Below, piece after piece: positions 1 through 7,316 of a stretch of 64,000 nt of DNA. The DNA is from Halobacterium jilantaiense (GTDB taxonomy: Archaea > Halobacteriota > Halobacteria > Halobacteriales > Halobacteriaceae), in the NCBI RefSeq assembly GCF_900110535.1, contig NZ_FOJA01000001.1, positions 1,116,001 to 1,180,000 of the forward strand, written 5' to 3'. Positions within the stretch are counted from its first letter, which is position 1, and the number at the start of each line of letters is the position of its first letter. The translations under genes were made by a program, and so were the position numbers. The notes under the pieces are model-generated. The model did not search any database. It saw nothing but the letters and a program-made list of their open reading frames with translations, and had not been told where the DNA came from.

Positions 1-30
1 TGCGACGCCCGTCCGACGCGGAGGGGAAAG

Positions 31-40
31 GTAATTAAGC
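31..40 (+). promoter_or_regulatory. TATA-like box of ftsZ1
   Basis: An A/T-rich box (gtaattaagc) lies about 30 nt before the ftsZ1 ATG at 66. This spacing fits a leaderless or nearly leaderless transcript. Confidence 0.5.
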
Positions 41-65
41 CTCACACGCTACCCGTTAGGCAACA

Positions 66-1241
66 ATGGACTCGATCGTACAGGACGCCATAGACGAGGC
101 CGAGGAGTCCGAAGACTCGGCCTCGGACGCGGGCGACGTCGCGGGCGGCGGGGGCGAGCCGATGCCCACCGGCACCATGACCGACGACGAACTCGAGGAC
201 GTCCTCCAGGAGCTCCAGACGAACATCACGGTGGTCGGGTGTGGCGGTGCCGGCTCGAACACGGTCAACCGCATGGCAGAGGAGGGCATCCACGGCGCGG
301 ACCTGGTGGCGGCGAACACCGACGTCCAGCATCTCGTCGACATCGACGCCGACACGAAGATTCTCATGGGCCAGCAGAAGACCAAGGGCCGTGGTGCCGG
401 CTCGCTCCCGCAGGTCGGCGAGGAGGCCGCCATCGAGTCCCAGGACGAGATTCGGGAGGCCATCTCGGGCTCGGACATGGTGTTCGTCACCGCCGGGCTC
501 GGCGGCGGCACCGGCACCGGCTCCGCGCCGGTCGTGGCGAAAGCCGCCCGCGAACAGGGCGCGCTCACTATCGCCATCGTCACCACGCCGTTCACCGCCG
601 AGGGCGAGGTCCGACGCACGAACGCGGAAGCCGGCCTCGAACGCCTCCGCGACGTCGCCGACACCGTCATCGTCGTCCCGAACGACCGACTCCTCGACTC
701 GGTCGGAAAACTCCCGGTTCGCGAGGCGTTCAAGGTCTCCGACGAGGTCCTCATGCGCTCCGTGAAGGGCATCACGGAACTCATCACGAAGCCCGGCCTC
801 GTCAACCTCGACTTCGCCGACGTTCGCACCGTCATGGAGAAGGGCGGCGTCGCCATGATCGGGCTCGGCGAGGCCGACTCCGACGCGAAGGCCGCGGACT
901 CGGTCCAGTCCGCACTTCGCTCCCCGCTGCTGGACGTCGACATCTCCTCGGCGAACTCCGCGCTCATCAACGTGACGGGTGGGCCGGACATGAGCATCGA
1001 GGAGGCCGAGGGCGTCGTCGAACAGCTCTACGACCGCATCGATCCGGACGCCCGCATCATCTGGGGCACCAGCGTCGACGAGGAGATCGAGGAGGAGATG
1101 CGCACCATGGTCGTCGTCACCGGCGTCGACTCTCCCCAGATCTACGGCCGCAACGACACCCCCGAGCCCGAACCGCAGCCCGAGCCCGAACCCGAACCGC
1201 AGCCCGGCAGCGAAATCGAGGACATCGACTACGTCGAATGA
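66..1241 (+). CDS. ftsZ1: Cell division protein FtsZ, FtsZ1 type
   Basis: This is a tubulin-superfamily GTPase that forms the cytosolic division ring at mid-cell. The 391-residue product has an acidic N-terminal extension (1-50), then the nucleotide-binding [12 protein letters not shown] (58-69) and the tubulin signature [10 protein letters not shown] (146-155). A T7-loop segment NLDFADVR lies near residue 250. The C-terminal tail ends in Pro-Glu-Gln repeats (about 368-381) and a short acidic tip. Haloarchaea carry two division FtsZ paralogues, and the one next to secE-spt5 is FtsZ1, as here. FtsZ1 is known in Haloferax to act as an assembly platform while FtsZ2 drives constriction; assigning that role here rests on synteny. 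Confidence 0.95.
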   Translation: MDSIVQDAIDEAEESEDSASDAGDVAGGGGEPMPTGTMTDDELEDVLQELQTNITVVGCGGAGSNTVNRMAEEGIHGADLVAANTDVQHLVDIDADTKILMGQQKTKGRGAGSLPQVGEEAAIESQDEIREAISGSDMVFVTAGLGGGTGTGSAPVVAKAAREQGALTIAIVTTPFTAEGEVRRTNAEAGLERLRDVADTVIVVPNDRLLDSVGKLPVREAFKVSDEVLMRSVKGITELITKPGLVNLDFADVRTVMEKGGVAMIGLGEADSDAKAADSVQSALRSPLLDVDISSANSALINVTGGPDMSIEEAEGVVEQLYDRIDPDARIIWGTSVDEEIEEEMRTMVVVTGVDSPQIYGRNDTPEPEPQPEPEPEPQPGSEIEDIDYVE

Positions 1242-1306
1242 CGCTCGCGGTACAGCGGCTGCAAACGGTCGCCGTGTTTTAGTCCGGCCACGGCGACGCC
1301 TGGACT

Positions 1307-1561
1307 GTGCCTCGGCTCACACACTCCCTCGCAGAGACGTGGACGGCGGCGACGACCTTCGAATCGACACGCGTACGCGCTGCGGTTCTCGTCGCCACCA
1401 TCGTGTGTAGCTTCCCTGTGACGTGGGAACTCTCCGAACTCTGGGAACAGGAGTTCGGGTACTCCTCGCTCGCGACAGTGGTGTCGACGATAGTCGTGTT
1501 CTTCGCCGTCTACGCCGTGTTTGGGTACGTCTCGACGTTCGCGACCGATCGCGAGGAGTGA
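1307..1561 (+). CDS. Small membrane protein of unknown function
   Basis: I do not recognise a family. The 84-residue product starts at a GTG and has two hydrophobic stretches (about 25-42 and 56-75) joined by an acidic Trp/Glu segment, so it is probably a two-pass membrane protein. It lies between ftsZ1 and secE on the same strand. A T-rich box (gtgtttta, about 1274-1281) lies some 27 nt before the start. A real gene is likely because the frame keeps haloarchaeal codon use and is promoter-spaced, but no function can be inferred beyond possible membrane or division context. Confidence 0.6.
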   Translation: MPRLTHSLAETWTAATTFESTRVRAAVLVATIVCSFPVTWELSELWEQEFGYSSLATVVSTIVVFFAVYAVFGYVSTFATDREE

Positions 1562-1629
1562 AACCCGACACTCGAAAGTCCCTATGCAGCATCAATAGAT
1601 AGAAAAGCCAGCGTCGTGTGGAGTCGAGT

Positions 1630-1803
1630 ATGGACGTTCCCCTAGAGCTTTCCGCGTACACCAGGGTGCTCCGCCTGGCGAGCACGCCCTCCTGGGAGGA
1701 GTTCTCCCAGATTGCGAAAATCGCCGGCGCAGGCATCCTGCTCATCGGCCTCATCGGATTCGTCATCTTCCTCCTGATGAGCGGCGTGACCTCGGTGATC
1801 TGA
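1630..1803 (+). CDS. secE: Protein translocase subunit SecE (Sec61 gamma)
   Basis: This is the small clamp subunit of the SecYEbeta translocon in the plasma membrane. The 57-residue protein has an amphipathic N-terminal helix (LSAYTRVLRLASTPSWEEF) followed by a single C-terminal membrane span (about 33-55), the usual archaeal SecE layout and length. I chose the ATG at 1630 over the upstream GTG at 1618 because the extra four residues are not typical and an A/T-rich box lies at 1593-1604. The spt5 gene follows after one base, the conserved secE-spt5 pair. Confidence 0.92.
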   Translation: MDVPLELSAYTRVLRLASTPSWEEFSQIAKIAGAGILLIGLIGFVIFLLMSGVTSVI

Positions 1804-1804
1804 G

Positions 1805-2245
1805 ATGGGTGTGTTCGCCGTCAAGACAACCGCGAGCCAGGAGCAGACCGTCGCGAGCATGATCGCGAACCGCGAGGAGGACACCATCCACGCGGTGCTC
1901 GCGCCGGACGCGCTCACCAGCTACGTGATGGTGGAGGCCGAGGACACCGCCGCCATCGAGCGCGTCATGGAGGAGATTCCGCACGCCCGCAGCCTCGTGC
2001 CCGGCGACGCCGGCATCTCGGAGGTCGAGCACTTCCTCTCTCCGAAGCCGGACGTCGAGGGCATCGCGGAGAACGACATCGTCGAGCTCATCGCGGGGCC
2101 GTTCAAGGGCGAGAAGGCCCAGGTCCAGCGCATCGACGAGGGCAAAGACCAGGTCACCGTCGAACTGTACGAGGCGACCGTCCCGATTCCGGTCACCGTG
2201 CGCGGCGACCAGATTCGCGTGCTGGACTCCGAAGACCGCCAGTAA
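1805..2245 (+). CDS. spt5: Transcription elongation factor Spt5 (NusG family)
   Basis: Spt5 binds the RNA polymerase clamp with Spt4 and raises processivity. The 146-residue protein has an N-terminal NGN domain (MGVFAVKTTASQEQTV onward, to about residue 85) and a C-terminal KOW domain with the typical GPFKGEKAQVQRID segment (about 98-111). Length and order match archaeal Spt5. It starts one base after the secE stop, so the two are co-transcribed and probably translationally coupled. Confidence 0.95.
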   Translation: MGVFAVKTTASQEQTVASMIANREEDTIHAVLAPDALTSYVMVEAEDTAAIERVMEEIPHARSLVPGDAGISEVEHFLSPKPDVEGIAENDIVELIAGPFKGEKAQVQRIDEGKDQVTVELYEATVPIPVTVRGDQIRVLDSEDRQ

Positions 2246-2278
2246 CGCGGCCGGTTCCGGCGCGACGCGGTTCCGCAG

Positions 2279-3001
2279 CTAGTTCTCGCCGTCGACGATA
2301 GTGTTTCGCAGCGTGCCGACCCCTTCGTACGTGATTTCGACCGTCTCCCCGGGTTCAACGAGCCCCGGGTTCGCCGGGCTGCCGAACGCAATCACGTCGC
2401 CGGGCCGGAATGTGAATCGCTCGGAGAGGTAGGCGACGGCCTCGTAGGGGTCGAACAGCATCAGTTCCGTGTTCGCTTCCTGGCGTCGCTCGCCCGCGAT
2501 GTCGGTGTGCATGTCGATGCCGCACGGGTCGACGTCCGTCTCGACCCAGGGACCAAGCGGGCCAGACCCGTCGAAGGCCTTGCGCGCCGTGCGGCCCTGC
2601 TGGTCGAGCGCGTCGAGGTCGTTCATCACGGTGAATCCGCGGAGGACGTCCGGCACGTCGGCTTCGTCGACGTCGTGGCAGCGCTCGCCGACGACGGCGG
2701 CGAGTTCGCCCGCGTACGTGAGTTCGTCGGTGAACGACGGGTAGGGGATGTCGGCACCGTGACCGACAACCGACGCCGGCGGCTTGATGAAGAAGTCCGG
2801 CTCCTCGGGGCGCTCGTAGTCCATCTGGTCGAGCGTCGCGGCGTAGTTCCGGCCGATGCAGTACAGCGCCGACGGGTCGCAGGGCGGTGCGAGCCGGCCG
2901 TCGTCGCCAACCACGTACTCGGCGTCGTCGGTGACGACGGTTCCGTCGCGGTACTCGCCCTCGACGATGCCGTCGGCTGTCTGGAGTCGCGCGAGTCGCA
3001 T
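2279..3001 (-). CDS. Fumarylacetoacetate hydrolase (FAH) family protein
   Basis: The 240-residue product belongs to the FAH superfamily, Mg2+-dependent enzymes that hydrolyse or decarboxylate acyl-pyruvate type substrates. Family features are the entry segment ALYCIGRNYAAT, the metal-ligand region GELAAVVGE, MNDLDALDQQ and the C-terminal GDVIAFGSPANPG turn with the VEITYEGVG strand. I placed the start at the ATG at 3001 because upstream codons look like frame shadow of G+C-rich DNA. It could be a fumarylpyruvate hydrolase or an oxaloacetate decarboxylase-like enzyme; the substrate cannot be read from sequence. Confidence 0.85.
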   Translation of the reverse strand: MRLARLQTADGIVEGEYRDGTVVTDDAEYVVGDDGRLAPPCDPSALYCIGRNYAATLDQMDYERPEEPDFFIKPPASVVGHGADIPYPSFTDELTYAGELAAVVGERCHDVDEADVPDVLRGFTVMNDLDALDQQGRTARKAFDGSGPLGPWVETDVDPCGIDMHTDIAGERRQEANTELMLFDPYEAVAYLSERFTFRPGDVIAFGSPANPGLVEPGETVEITYEGVGTLRNTIVDGEN

Positions 3002-3056
3002 GGGGACAAGAGACAGAGCCGTCCGGAAGGCGGTTCCGGACGCGGCAGCCGAGAAC

Positions 3057-3398
3057 TCAGCTCGTGGTGACGGGGGTAGGGTCGGTGGTGTCGAGGACGT
3101 CGGCCCGCTCGTCGCTGAGCAGGTCTTCGAGGACGCTGGGGTCGAGGGCGTCGCCGACGGCTTCGAGGACCTCCTCGCGTTCGCGGATGGCGGCGGCGTC
3201 GCCGTCGTAGAAGCGGACGTACTCGGCGCGCGTGTGGTCTTCGAGGACGTGCTTGACGGCGAAGTAGCCCTCCGGGACGGTGTCGCCACAGACCTCGCAC
3301 TCGTGGGTCTCGTGGTCAGTCACCTGGTGTGCCAGCAGTGCTTCGACGCTACCGAAGGTCGACCCACAGCCGACAATCGCGCACTCCCACCCGGGCAT
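3057..3398 (-). CDS. Double C2H2 zinc-finger protein
   Basis: The 113-residue protein opens with two consecutive classical C2H2 patterns: C6-x4-C11-x12-H24-x4-H29 and C34-x2-C37-x12-H50-x4-H55. The remaining half is acidic and helical (REREEVLEAVGDAL and onward). The fingers suggest zinc binding and possibly DNA, RNA or protein contact; I do not know a demonstrated function. The start at 3398 is supported by a TATA-like box 26-32 nt upstream and by the first finger starting at residue 6. It is transcribed away from the structured region at 3550-3750. Confidence 0.8.
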   Translation of the reverse strand: MPGWECAIVGCGSTFGSVEALLAHQVTDHETHECEVCGDTVPEGYFAVKHVLEDHTRAEYVRFYDGDAAAIREREEVLEAVGDALDPSVLEDLLSDERADVLDTTDPTPVTTS

Positions 3399-3422
3399 GC
3401 CTCCTCGTAGCCGGAGCGCGCG

Positions 3423-3431
3423 CATAAACTT
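3423..3431 (-). promoter_or_regulatory. TATA-like box of the C2H2 finger gene
   Basis: On the minus strand the sequence aagtttatg is centred about 28 nt before the ATG at 3398. This predicts a leaderless transcript. Confidence 0.5.
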
Positions 3432-3553
3432 TGTGTCGCTAGCTAGAGAACTGAACCCCGCACGTCCGTCGAATGTCTGCCGCGCGTCAGACAAACTTTC
3501 AATCGTGATAACGATACGCACGACAGTTAACAGTCCGCTATCTGACCCGTGAA

Positions 3554-3747
3554 GCACCGCCAGAGCCGCGATGTCGCGGTCTGTGGGATACGCGACTGGT
3601 AGGTGCGGTGACCCGAGGATGAGTCGGGCGTTCGCACGCCCTCCGTCCAGTGTTCGATTACAGCGAGAGCCGCTGCGCGCCCGGACTCACAGCAATTCTG
3701 TCGTCTGTTTCGCTACTCTCCCCGGACTGCCGGGAGACGCAGTCTCC
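3554..3747. ncRNA. Candidate structured RNA, strand undecided
   Basis: Read on the plus strand, an outer stem caccgc/gcggtg (3555-3560 with 3605-3610) encloses a nine-pair stem with one bulge, CAGA-g-CCGCG/CGCGG-TCTG (3561-3583, ATGT tetraloop). It is followed by cccga/tcggg (3612-3628), gggcgt/acgccc with a TCGC loop (3626-3641), cagcg/cgctg (3661-3675), cccgg/ccggg (3721-3734) and ggagac/gtctcc (3733-3747). Short stems are common in G+C-rich DNA, so only the first nested pair is striking. I found no tRNA, SRP or RNase P signature. Confidence 0.3.
3733..3747 (-). terminator. Hairpin after the acyl-CoA dehydrogenase stop
   Basis: A perfect ggagac-gca-gtctcc hairpin lies 17-31 nt past the stop codon of the minus-strand gene. 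There is no T tract, so it could equally protect the 3' end or belong to the structured region. Confidence 0.3.
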
Positions 3748-3763
3748 GGTCACCAGGTTCGTT

Positions 3764-4921
3764 TCACTCAGCCGACTGCCGGTAGATGAGGTTGCGCTGA
3801 ATCTCGTTTGCGCCCTCGTAGATGACCGGGATGCGGACGTCTCGGTAGACCCGCGCGATGCGGCGGTCGGTGAGATTCGAGCGGCCGCCGTGGAACTGCA
3901 TGCCCTGCTCGGCGTTCGCCGTGGCGACCTCCGTCGCCTTCGTCTTCGCCATCGCCGCCCAGAGCCCGGGCTGGTCGTAGGCCTCGACCTTCTCGGCGGC
4001 CCGGTACGCGAGCGCGCGCGCCGACTCGAACTCCAGACGCATGTCAGCGAGACCGTGCTGGACGGCCTGGAAGTCCGAGACGTTCCGCCCGAACCCTTCG
4101 CGGTCGTGGACGAAGTCCCACGCCTCCTCGAAGGCGGCGGCGGCCAGCCCCAGCCCGTGACCGGAGACCACGACGCGACCGTGGTTGAAGAAGTCGGTGA
4201 GCATCATGAAGCCCGCGCCCTCGCTCCCGATGAGGTTCTCCTCCGGGATGCGGCAGTCGTCGAAGACGATGTGTGCCTGCTTCGACGCGCGCATCCCCAT
4301 CTTCTCCGGGATGTGTTCGGCGTCGTAGCCGTCGGTGTCGGTCGGCACGGCGAACAGCGAGTAGTTCATGTAGCGGTCGTCGGTGTCGCCGGTCTTCGCG
4401 TAGACCGTGACCCAGTCGGCCTCGACGCCGTTCCCGATCCAGTACTTCTCGCCGTTCAGGACGTACTCGTCGCCGTCCTTCTCCGCGGTCGTGTGCATGC
4501 CGGCGAGGTCGGAGCCGATGTCGGGCTCGGAGACCGCGAGTCCGGTGATCTGTTCGTTCTCGGCGACCGGACGGAGGAACTCCTCTTTCTGCTGTTCGCT
4601 GCCGTACTCCTGCATGAGTTCGGCTCCGAAGCTCGCGAGCTGGAGCGTCAGCGCGATGCCGGCGTCCGCGCGGAAGAACTCCTCGGCGATGGCGAGCATC
4701 TGGGTCAGGTCGAGACCACGGCCGCCGTACTCTTCGCTGATGTCCTGGGCGACCAGACCGGCGTCCATCCCCGCCTCCAGGATGTCTCGCGGGTAGTCGC
4801 CGGTCCGGTAGAACTCCTCGGCGTTCGGCGCGATGTGTTCGGCCGCGAAGTCTCGGGCGTCCTGTTTCACGTCCTGGGCGTGTTCGGGAACGACGTCCTC
4901 GGAGAGCAACTCGAAGCTCAT
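3764..4921 (-). CDS. Acyl-CoA dehydrogenase
   Basis: This FAD enzyme introduces the alpha-beta double bond into acyl-CoA thioesters, passing electrons to an electron-transfer flavoprotein. The 385-residue length is typical. Visible family features are the FAD/substrate segment TGLAVSEPDIGSDLAGM, the middle beta domain with EKYWIGNG, the C-terminal helical domain and IYEGANEIQR, where the Glu (about E369) is the catalytic base position. The start at 4921 (MSFELLSEDVVPEH) fits the family; upstream codons are out of character. It stands alone, so chain-length specificity or a branched-chain role cannot be told. Confidence 0.92.
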   Translation of the reverse strand: MSFELLSEDVVPEHAQDVKQDARDFAAEHIAPNAEEFYRTGDYPRDILEAGMDAGLVAQDISEEYGGRGLDLTQMLAIAEEFFRADAGIALTLQLASFGAELMQEYGSEQQKEEFLRPVAENEQITGLAVSEPDIGSDLAGMHTTAEKDGDEYVLNGEKYWIGNGVEADWVTVYAKTGDTDDRYMNYSLFAVPTDTDGYDAEHIPEKMGMRASKQAHIVFDDCRIPEENLIGSEGAGFMMLTDFFNHGRVVVSGHGLGLAAAAFEEAWDFVHDREGFGRNVSDFQAVQHGLADMRLEFESARALAYRAAEKVEAYDQPGLWAAMAKTKATEVATANAEQGMQFHGGRSNLTDRRIARVYRDVRIPVIYEGANEIQRNLIYRQSAE

Positions 4922-5029
4922 ACTCGCCCTTCGGACGCCACACCCATAAGCTCGCCAGAACGCGGAACACCGGGCGAAGCGTTCACCGAGACCGAAAGCG
5001 GCTAACTGTCGCCACGCGAATCCGAGGGC

Positions 5030-5785
5030 GTGCCGACGACTCGTGTCGACCTCCACGTGAAAGTGCTGGACGACGACGCCGTCCGTCAGGCGAAGTCAGC
5101 CGGCGTCGACGTGCTCGTGTACGCCCCGCACTTCACGCGCCTGCCCGACATCCGCGAGCGGGCGGCCGCCTACAGCGACGACGACCTCCTCGTGGTGCCG
5201 GCCCGCGAGATTTTCACCGGCTCGTACCGCGACCGCAAACACGTCCTCGCGGTCGGCCTCGACTCGCCGGTTCCGGACTTCGTCACGCTGGACGGCGCGC
5301 TGACCGAGCTCGACCGCCAGAACGCCGCCGTACTGGCACCCCACCCGGGGTTCCTGACGGTGAGCCTGACGCCCGCCGACGTCGAGGCGTACCGCGGCCG
5401 CCTGGCCGCCGTCGAGACGTACAACCCGAAACTCCTCCCGCACCACGACCGGCGCGCCCGCCGGCTGGCCGACGTCCACGACCTCCCCGAGTTCGGGTCG
5501 TCGTACGCCCACCTCTCGAACACGGTCGGCGACGTCTGGACCGCGTTCGACGCCGAAATCGAGAGCGAGGCCGACCTCGTCGACGCGCTCCAGTCCGGCG
5601 TGAGCCGGAGCGTCGAACACCGGAACGGCCCCGGTCACCGGCAGCGTCGTCTCGCGGAGAAACTCCACCTCGTCTACGAGAACACCTGGGAGAAAGTCGA
5701 CCGCTTGTTGCTCTCGGGGATGGAGCCCACCCACCCCCGTCACATCGCGTACGACGGCCGGTTCGACGATGTCGCCGTCTACTAG
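5030..5785 (+). CDS. PHP-domain metal-dependent phosphoesterase-like protein
   Basis: The 251-residue protein has the PHP fold pattern: an N-terminal RVDLH strand, a second motif around LVYAPHFTR, VVPAREIF with the conserved Glu, and LAPHPGF with the third His block. The usual first HxH is reduced to H9 followed by Lys11, so one metal ligand may be missing or replaced. GTG start at 5030. Haloarchaea carry a PHP protein with an associated C-terminal domain of this size; the substrate is unknown. An archaeal RNase P p30-like role is an alternative I consider less likely. Confidence 0.7.
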   Translation: MPTTRVDLHVKVLDDDAVRQAKSAGVDVLVYAPHFTRLPDIRERAAAYSDDDLLVVPAREIFTGSYRDRKHVLAVGLDSPVPDFVTLDGALTELDRQNAAVLAPHPGFLTVSLTPADVEAYRGRLAAVETYNPKLLPHHDRRARRLADVHDLPEFGSSYAHLSNTVGDVWTAFDAEIESEADLVDALQSGVSRSVEHRNGPGHRQRRLAEKLHLVYENTWEKVDRLLLSGMEPTHPRHIAYDGRFDDVAVY

Positions 5786-5791
5786 GCCGTC

Positions 5792-6274
5792 TCAGAGGAA
5801 GGTCTCGACGGTCTCCATCGGGATGACCTGAGGTGCCAGGTAGAGCACGGCGGCGACGACCGCCAGCTCCAGAATGGTGATTACGACCGTGACCGTGGTC
5901 GCCCACTTCGAGGACGTGGTGACGCCCACGGGCAGTCCGTACTCCTGGTCGGAGAGCGGGTAGAACAGCGCGATGCCGCGTCTGCTGCCGACCACGTCGA
6001 GGACGTAGTGGCTGAGTACGCCGACCCACACCCACTGGAGGTTCCCGAAGTAGAACGGGAACGCGTAGAGGACGGCGAGGACCGGGAGGCTGTGGAGGGT
6101 CTTGCGGTGTTTCCCGAAGTCGGTGTCGACGTCGGGGAACAGCGTGCCGAGGACGACCGGCACGAGCGTCGCCGCGATGGTCTCGAACGTCTCCAGTCCG
6201 CCGTCCGGGTGGAGGACGTAGCCGAGGCCCACGGCGAGCAGGATGCCGTTGAGAACGTGGTCGCCTTTGTTCAT
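5792..6274 (-). CDS. YdjM/DUF457-type membrane-bound metal-dependent hydrolase
   Basis: The 160-residue protein has four to five hydrophobic spans and the family's polar signatures: TLFPDVDTDF, HRKTLHSL and LSHYVLDVV. These His/Asp sites suggest a metal centre at the membrane face. The family (YdjM, LexA-regulated in bacteria) has no firmly established substrate. The start MNKGDHVLNG at 6274 is typical of the family. It converges with the PHP gene. Confidence 0.8.
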   Translation of the reverse strand: MNKGDHVLNGILLAVGLGYVLHPDGGLETFETIAATLVPVVLGTLFPDVDTDFGKHRKTLHSLPVLAVLYAFPFYFGNLQWVWVGVLSHYVLDVVGSRRGIALFYPLSDQEYGLPVGVTTSSKWATTVTVVITILELAVVAAVLYLAPQVIPMETVETFL

Positions 6275-6296
6275 CGGGTAGGTCGATGCACGGTGG

Positions 6297-6812
6297 TTAC
6301 GTGACGCTTTCGAGTTCCCCCGCGAGTAGTTGCAGGGCAGTTCGGGCAATCTGCTCCTTGATTGCCAGTCGGTCACCGTCGAGCTCGCGGCGCGTGACCG
6401 CGGCGTAGGAGTCCCCGCTGCCCCAGTTCCCGGCGTACGCGACGCCGACGTAGACCGTGCCGACGGGCGTCTCCGCGCTGCCGCCGTCCGGTCCCGCGAC
6501 GCCGGTGGTGGCGACGCCCCACGTCGTGCCGGCCTGGTCGCGGACACCTCGCGCCATCTGGCGGGCGACCGGTTCGCTGACCGCGCCGTGGTCGTCGAGC
6601 GCTTCGCGGGTGACACCGTGGTCGAGTTTCGCGTCGTAGGCGTACGTGACGTAGCTCCGGTCGAAGTAGTCTGAGGAGCCCGGCACGTCGGTGAGCAGCG
6701 AGCCAATCAGGCCGCCGGTACACGATTCGGCAGTGGCGACCGTGTGGCCGGCGTCCCGGAGCGCGTCCCCGACCGTCTCCTCGACCGGCGGGTCGTCGGC
6801 GTACTCGCGCAT
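6297..6812 (-). CDS. CinA C-terminal domain protein, nicotinamide-nucleotide amidase-like
   Basis: The 171-residue protein is a stand-alone CinA C-terminal domain. It carries TVATAESCTGGLIGSLLTDV, VAGPDGGSAETPVGTVYVGV and a DGDRLAIKEQIA tail, all diagnostic. In bacteria this domain deamidates NMN to NaMN in pyridine nucleotide recycling; that activity is inferred here. The ATG at 6812 leaves the usual short N-terminal helix. It lies 22 bases upstream of the YdjM-like gene on the same strand. Confidence 0.88.
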   Translation of the reverse strand: MREYADDPPVEETVGDALRDAGHTVATAESCTGGLIGSLLTDVPGSSDYFDRSYVTYAYDAKLDHGVTREALDDHGAVSEPVARQMARGVRDQAGTTWGVATTGVAGPDGGSAETPVGTVYVGVAYAGNWGSGDSYAAVTRRELDGDRLAIKEQIARTALQLLAGELESVT

Positions 6813-6877
6813 GCTCCGAGCTTCCCGGGGCGACAGCAAGAAGGTAGGGGTCGAGGCGGAGGCGTGTCGGGTCGCGG

Positions 6878-7222
6878 TCAGACCGTGTCGCGGTCGGTGT
6901 ACGTGTGGCGTTCGGCAATCGTGCCGTCCTCGACGAAGTGGAAGTCCGCGAACCCGAACTCGACCGGCTCGCCGGCCTGTTCGCCCGAGAACGTGCCGCG
7001 GACGGCGACCCGGTCGCCGCCGACGACGACGTGGTGAATCTCGTGTTCGCCCTCCAGAGCGCGGTCCTCGCGGTAGAACGCCGCGAGGTCGTCCTTGCCG
7101 TCGATGCTGGACTGGCCGGGCCGCTCGTAGGTCACGTCGTCGGCGAACAGCGCGAGCAGGTCGTCGACGCGGCCGTCGTCGACGGCGTCGTAGTACTCCC
7201 GGGCGAGTTCTCGGTGGGACAT
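6878..7222 (-). CDS. SnoaL-like / nuclear transport factor 2-like protein
   Basis: The 114-residue protein has the NTF2-like cone fold pattern: the opening helix REYYDAVDDGRVDDLLALFADDVTYERPG and a C-terminal FHFVEDGTIAERHTYTD strand pair. Proteins of this kind are ketosteroid isomerase-like enzymes or small ligand-binding domains. No catalytic pair stands out, so activity is open. The start MSHRELAREYYD at 7222 matches the family; divergent from the aminotransferase gene. Confidence 0.75.
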   Translation of the reverse strand: MSHRELAREYYDAVDDGRVDDLLALFADDVTYERPGQSSIDGKDDLAAFYREDRALEGEHEIHHVVVGGDRVAVRGTFSGEQAGEPVEFGFADFHFVEDGTIAERHTYTDRDTV

Positions 7223-7316
7223 GCTCACGAGGACAGCGCGGAACGCCCTCAACGCCCGTCTCCCGGCGACGTTTGCCGGGCGAAAGAAACACGTGCCGAC
7301 GCGTCCAGACTCCGGT

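Larger units (their letters stand above)
3399..3763. other. 365-base gene-free, structure-rich intergenic region
   Basis: No frame here looks protein-coding. The left part holds the promoter of the zinc-finger gene and a TGTCTG-N8-CAGACA inverted repeat (3474-3493). From 3554 to 3747 there is a run of at least six short perfect hairpins. It may hold a structured RNA or the 3' end of the acyl-CoA dehydrogenase transcript. Confidence 0.5.

Noticed and set aside
3541-3760. tRNA or SRP/RNase P RNA in the hairpin-rich gap
   Set aside because: No cloverleaf with a proper T arm (the ttcgatt loop has no five-bp stem) and no conserved SRP or RNase P core could be found.
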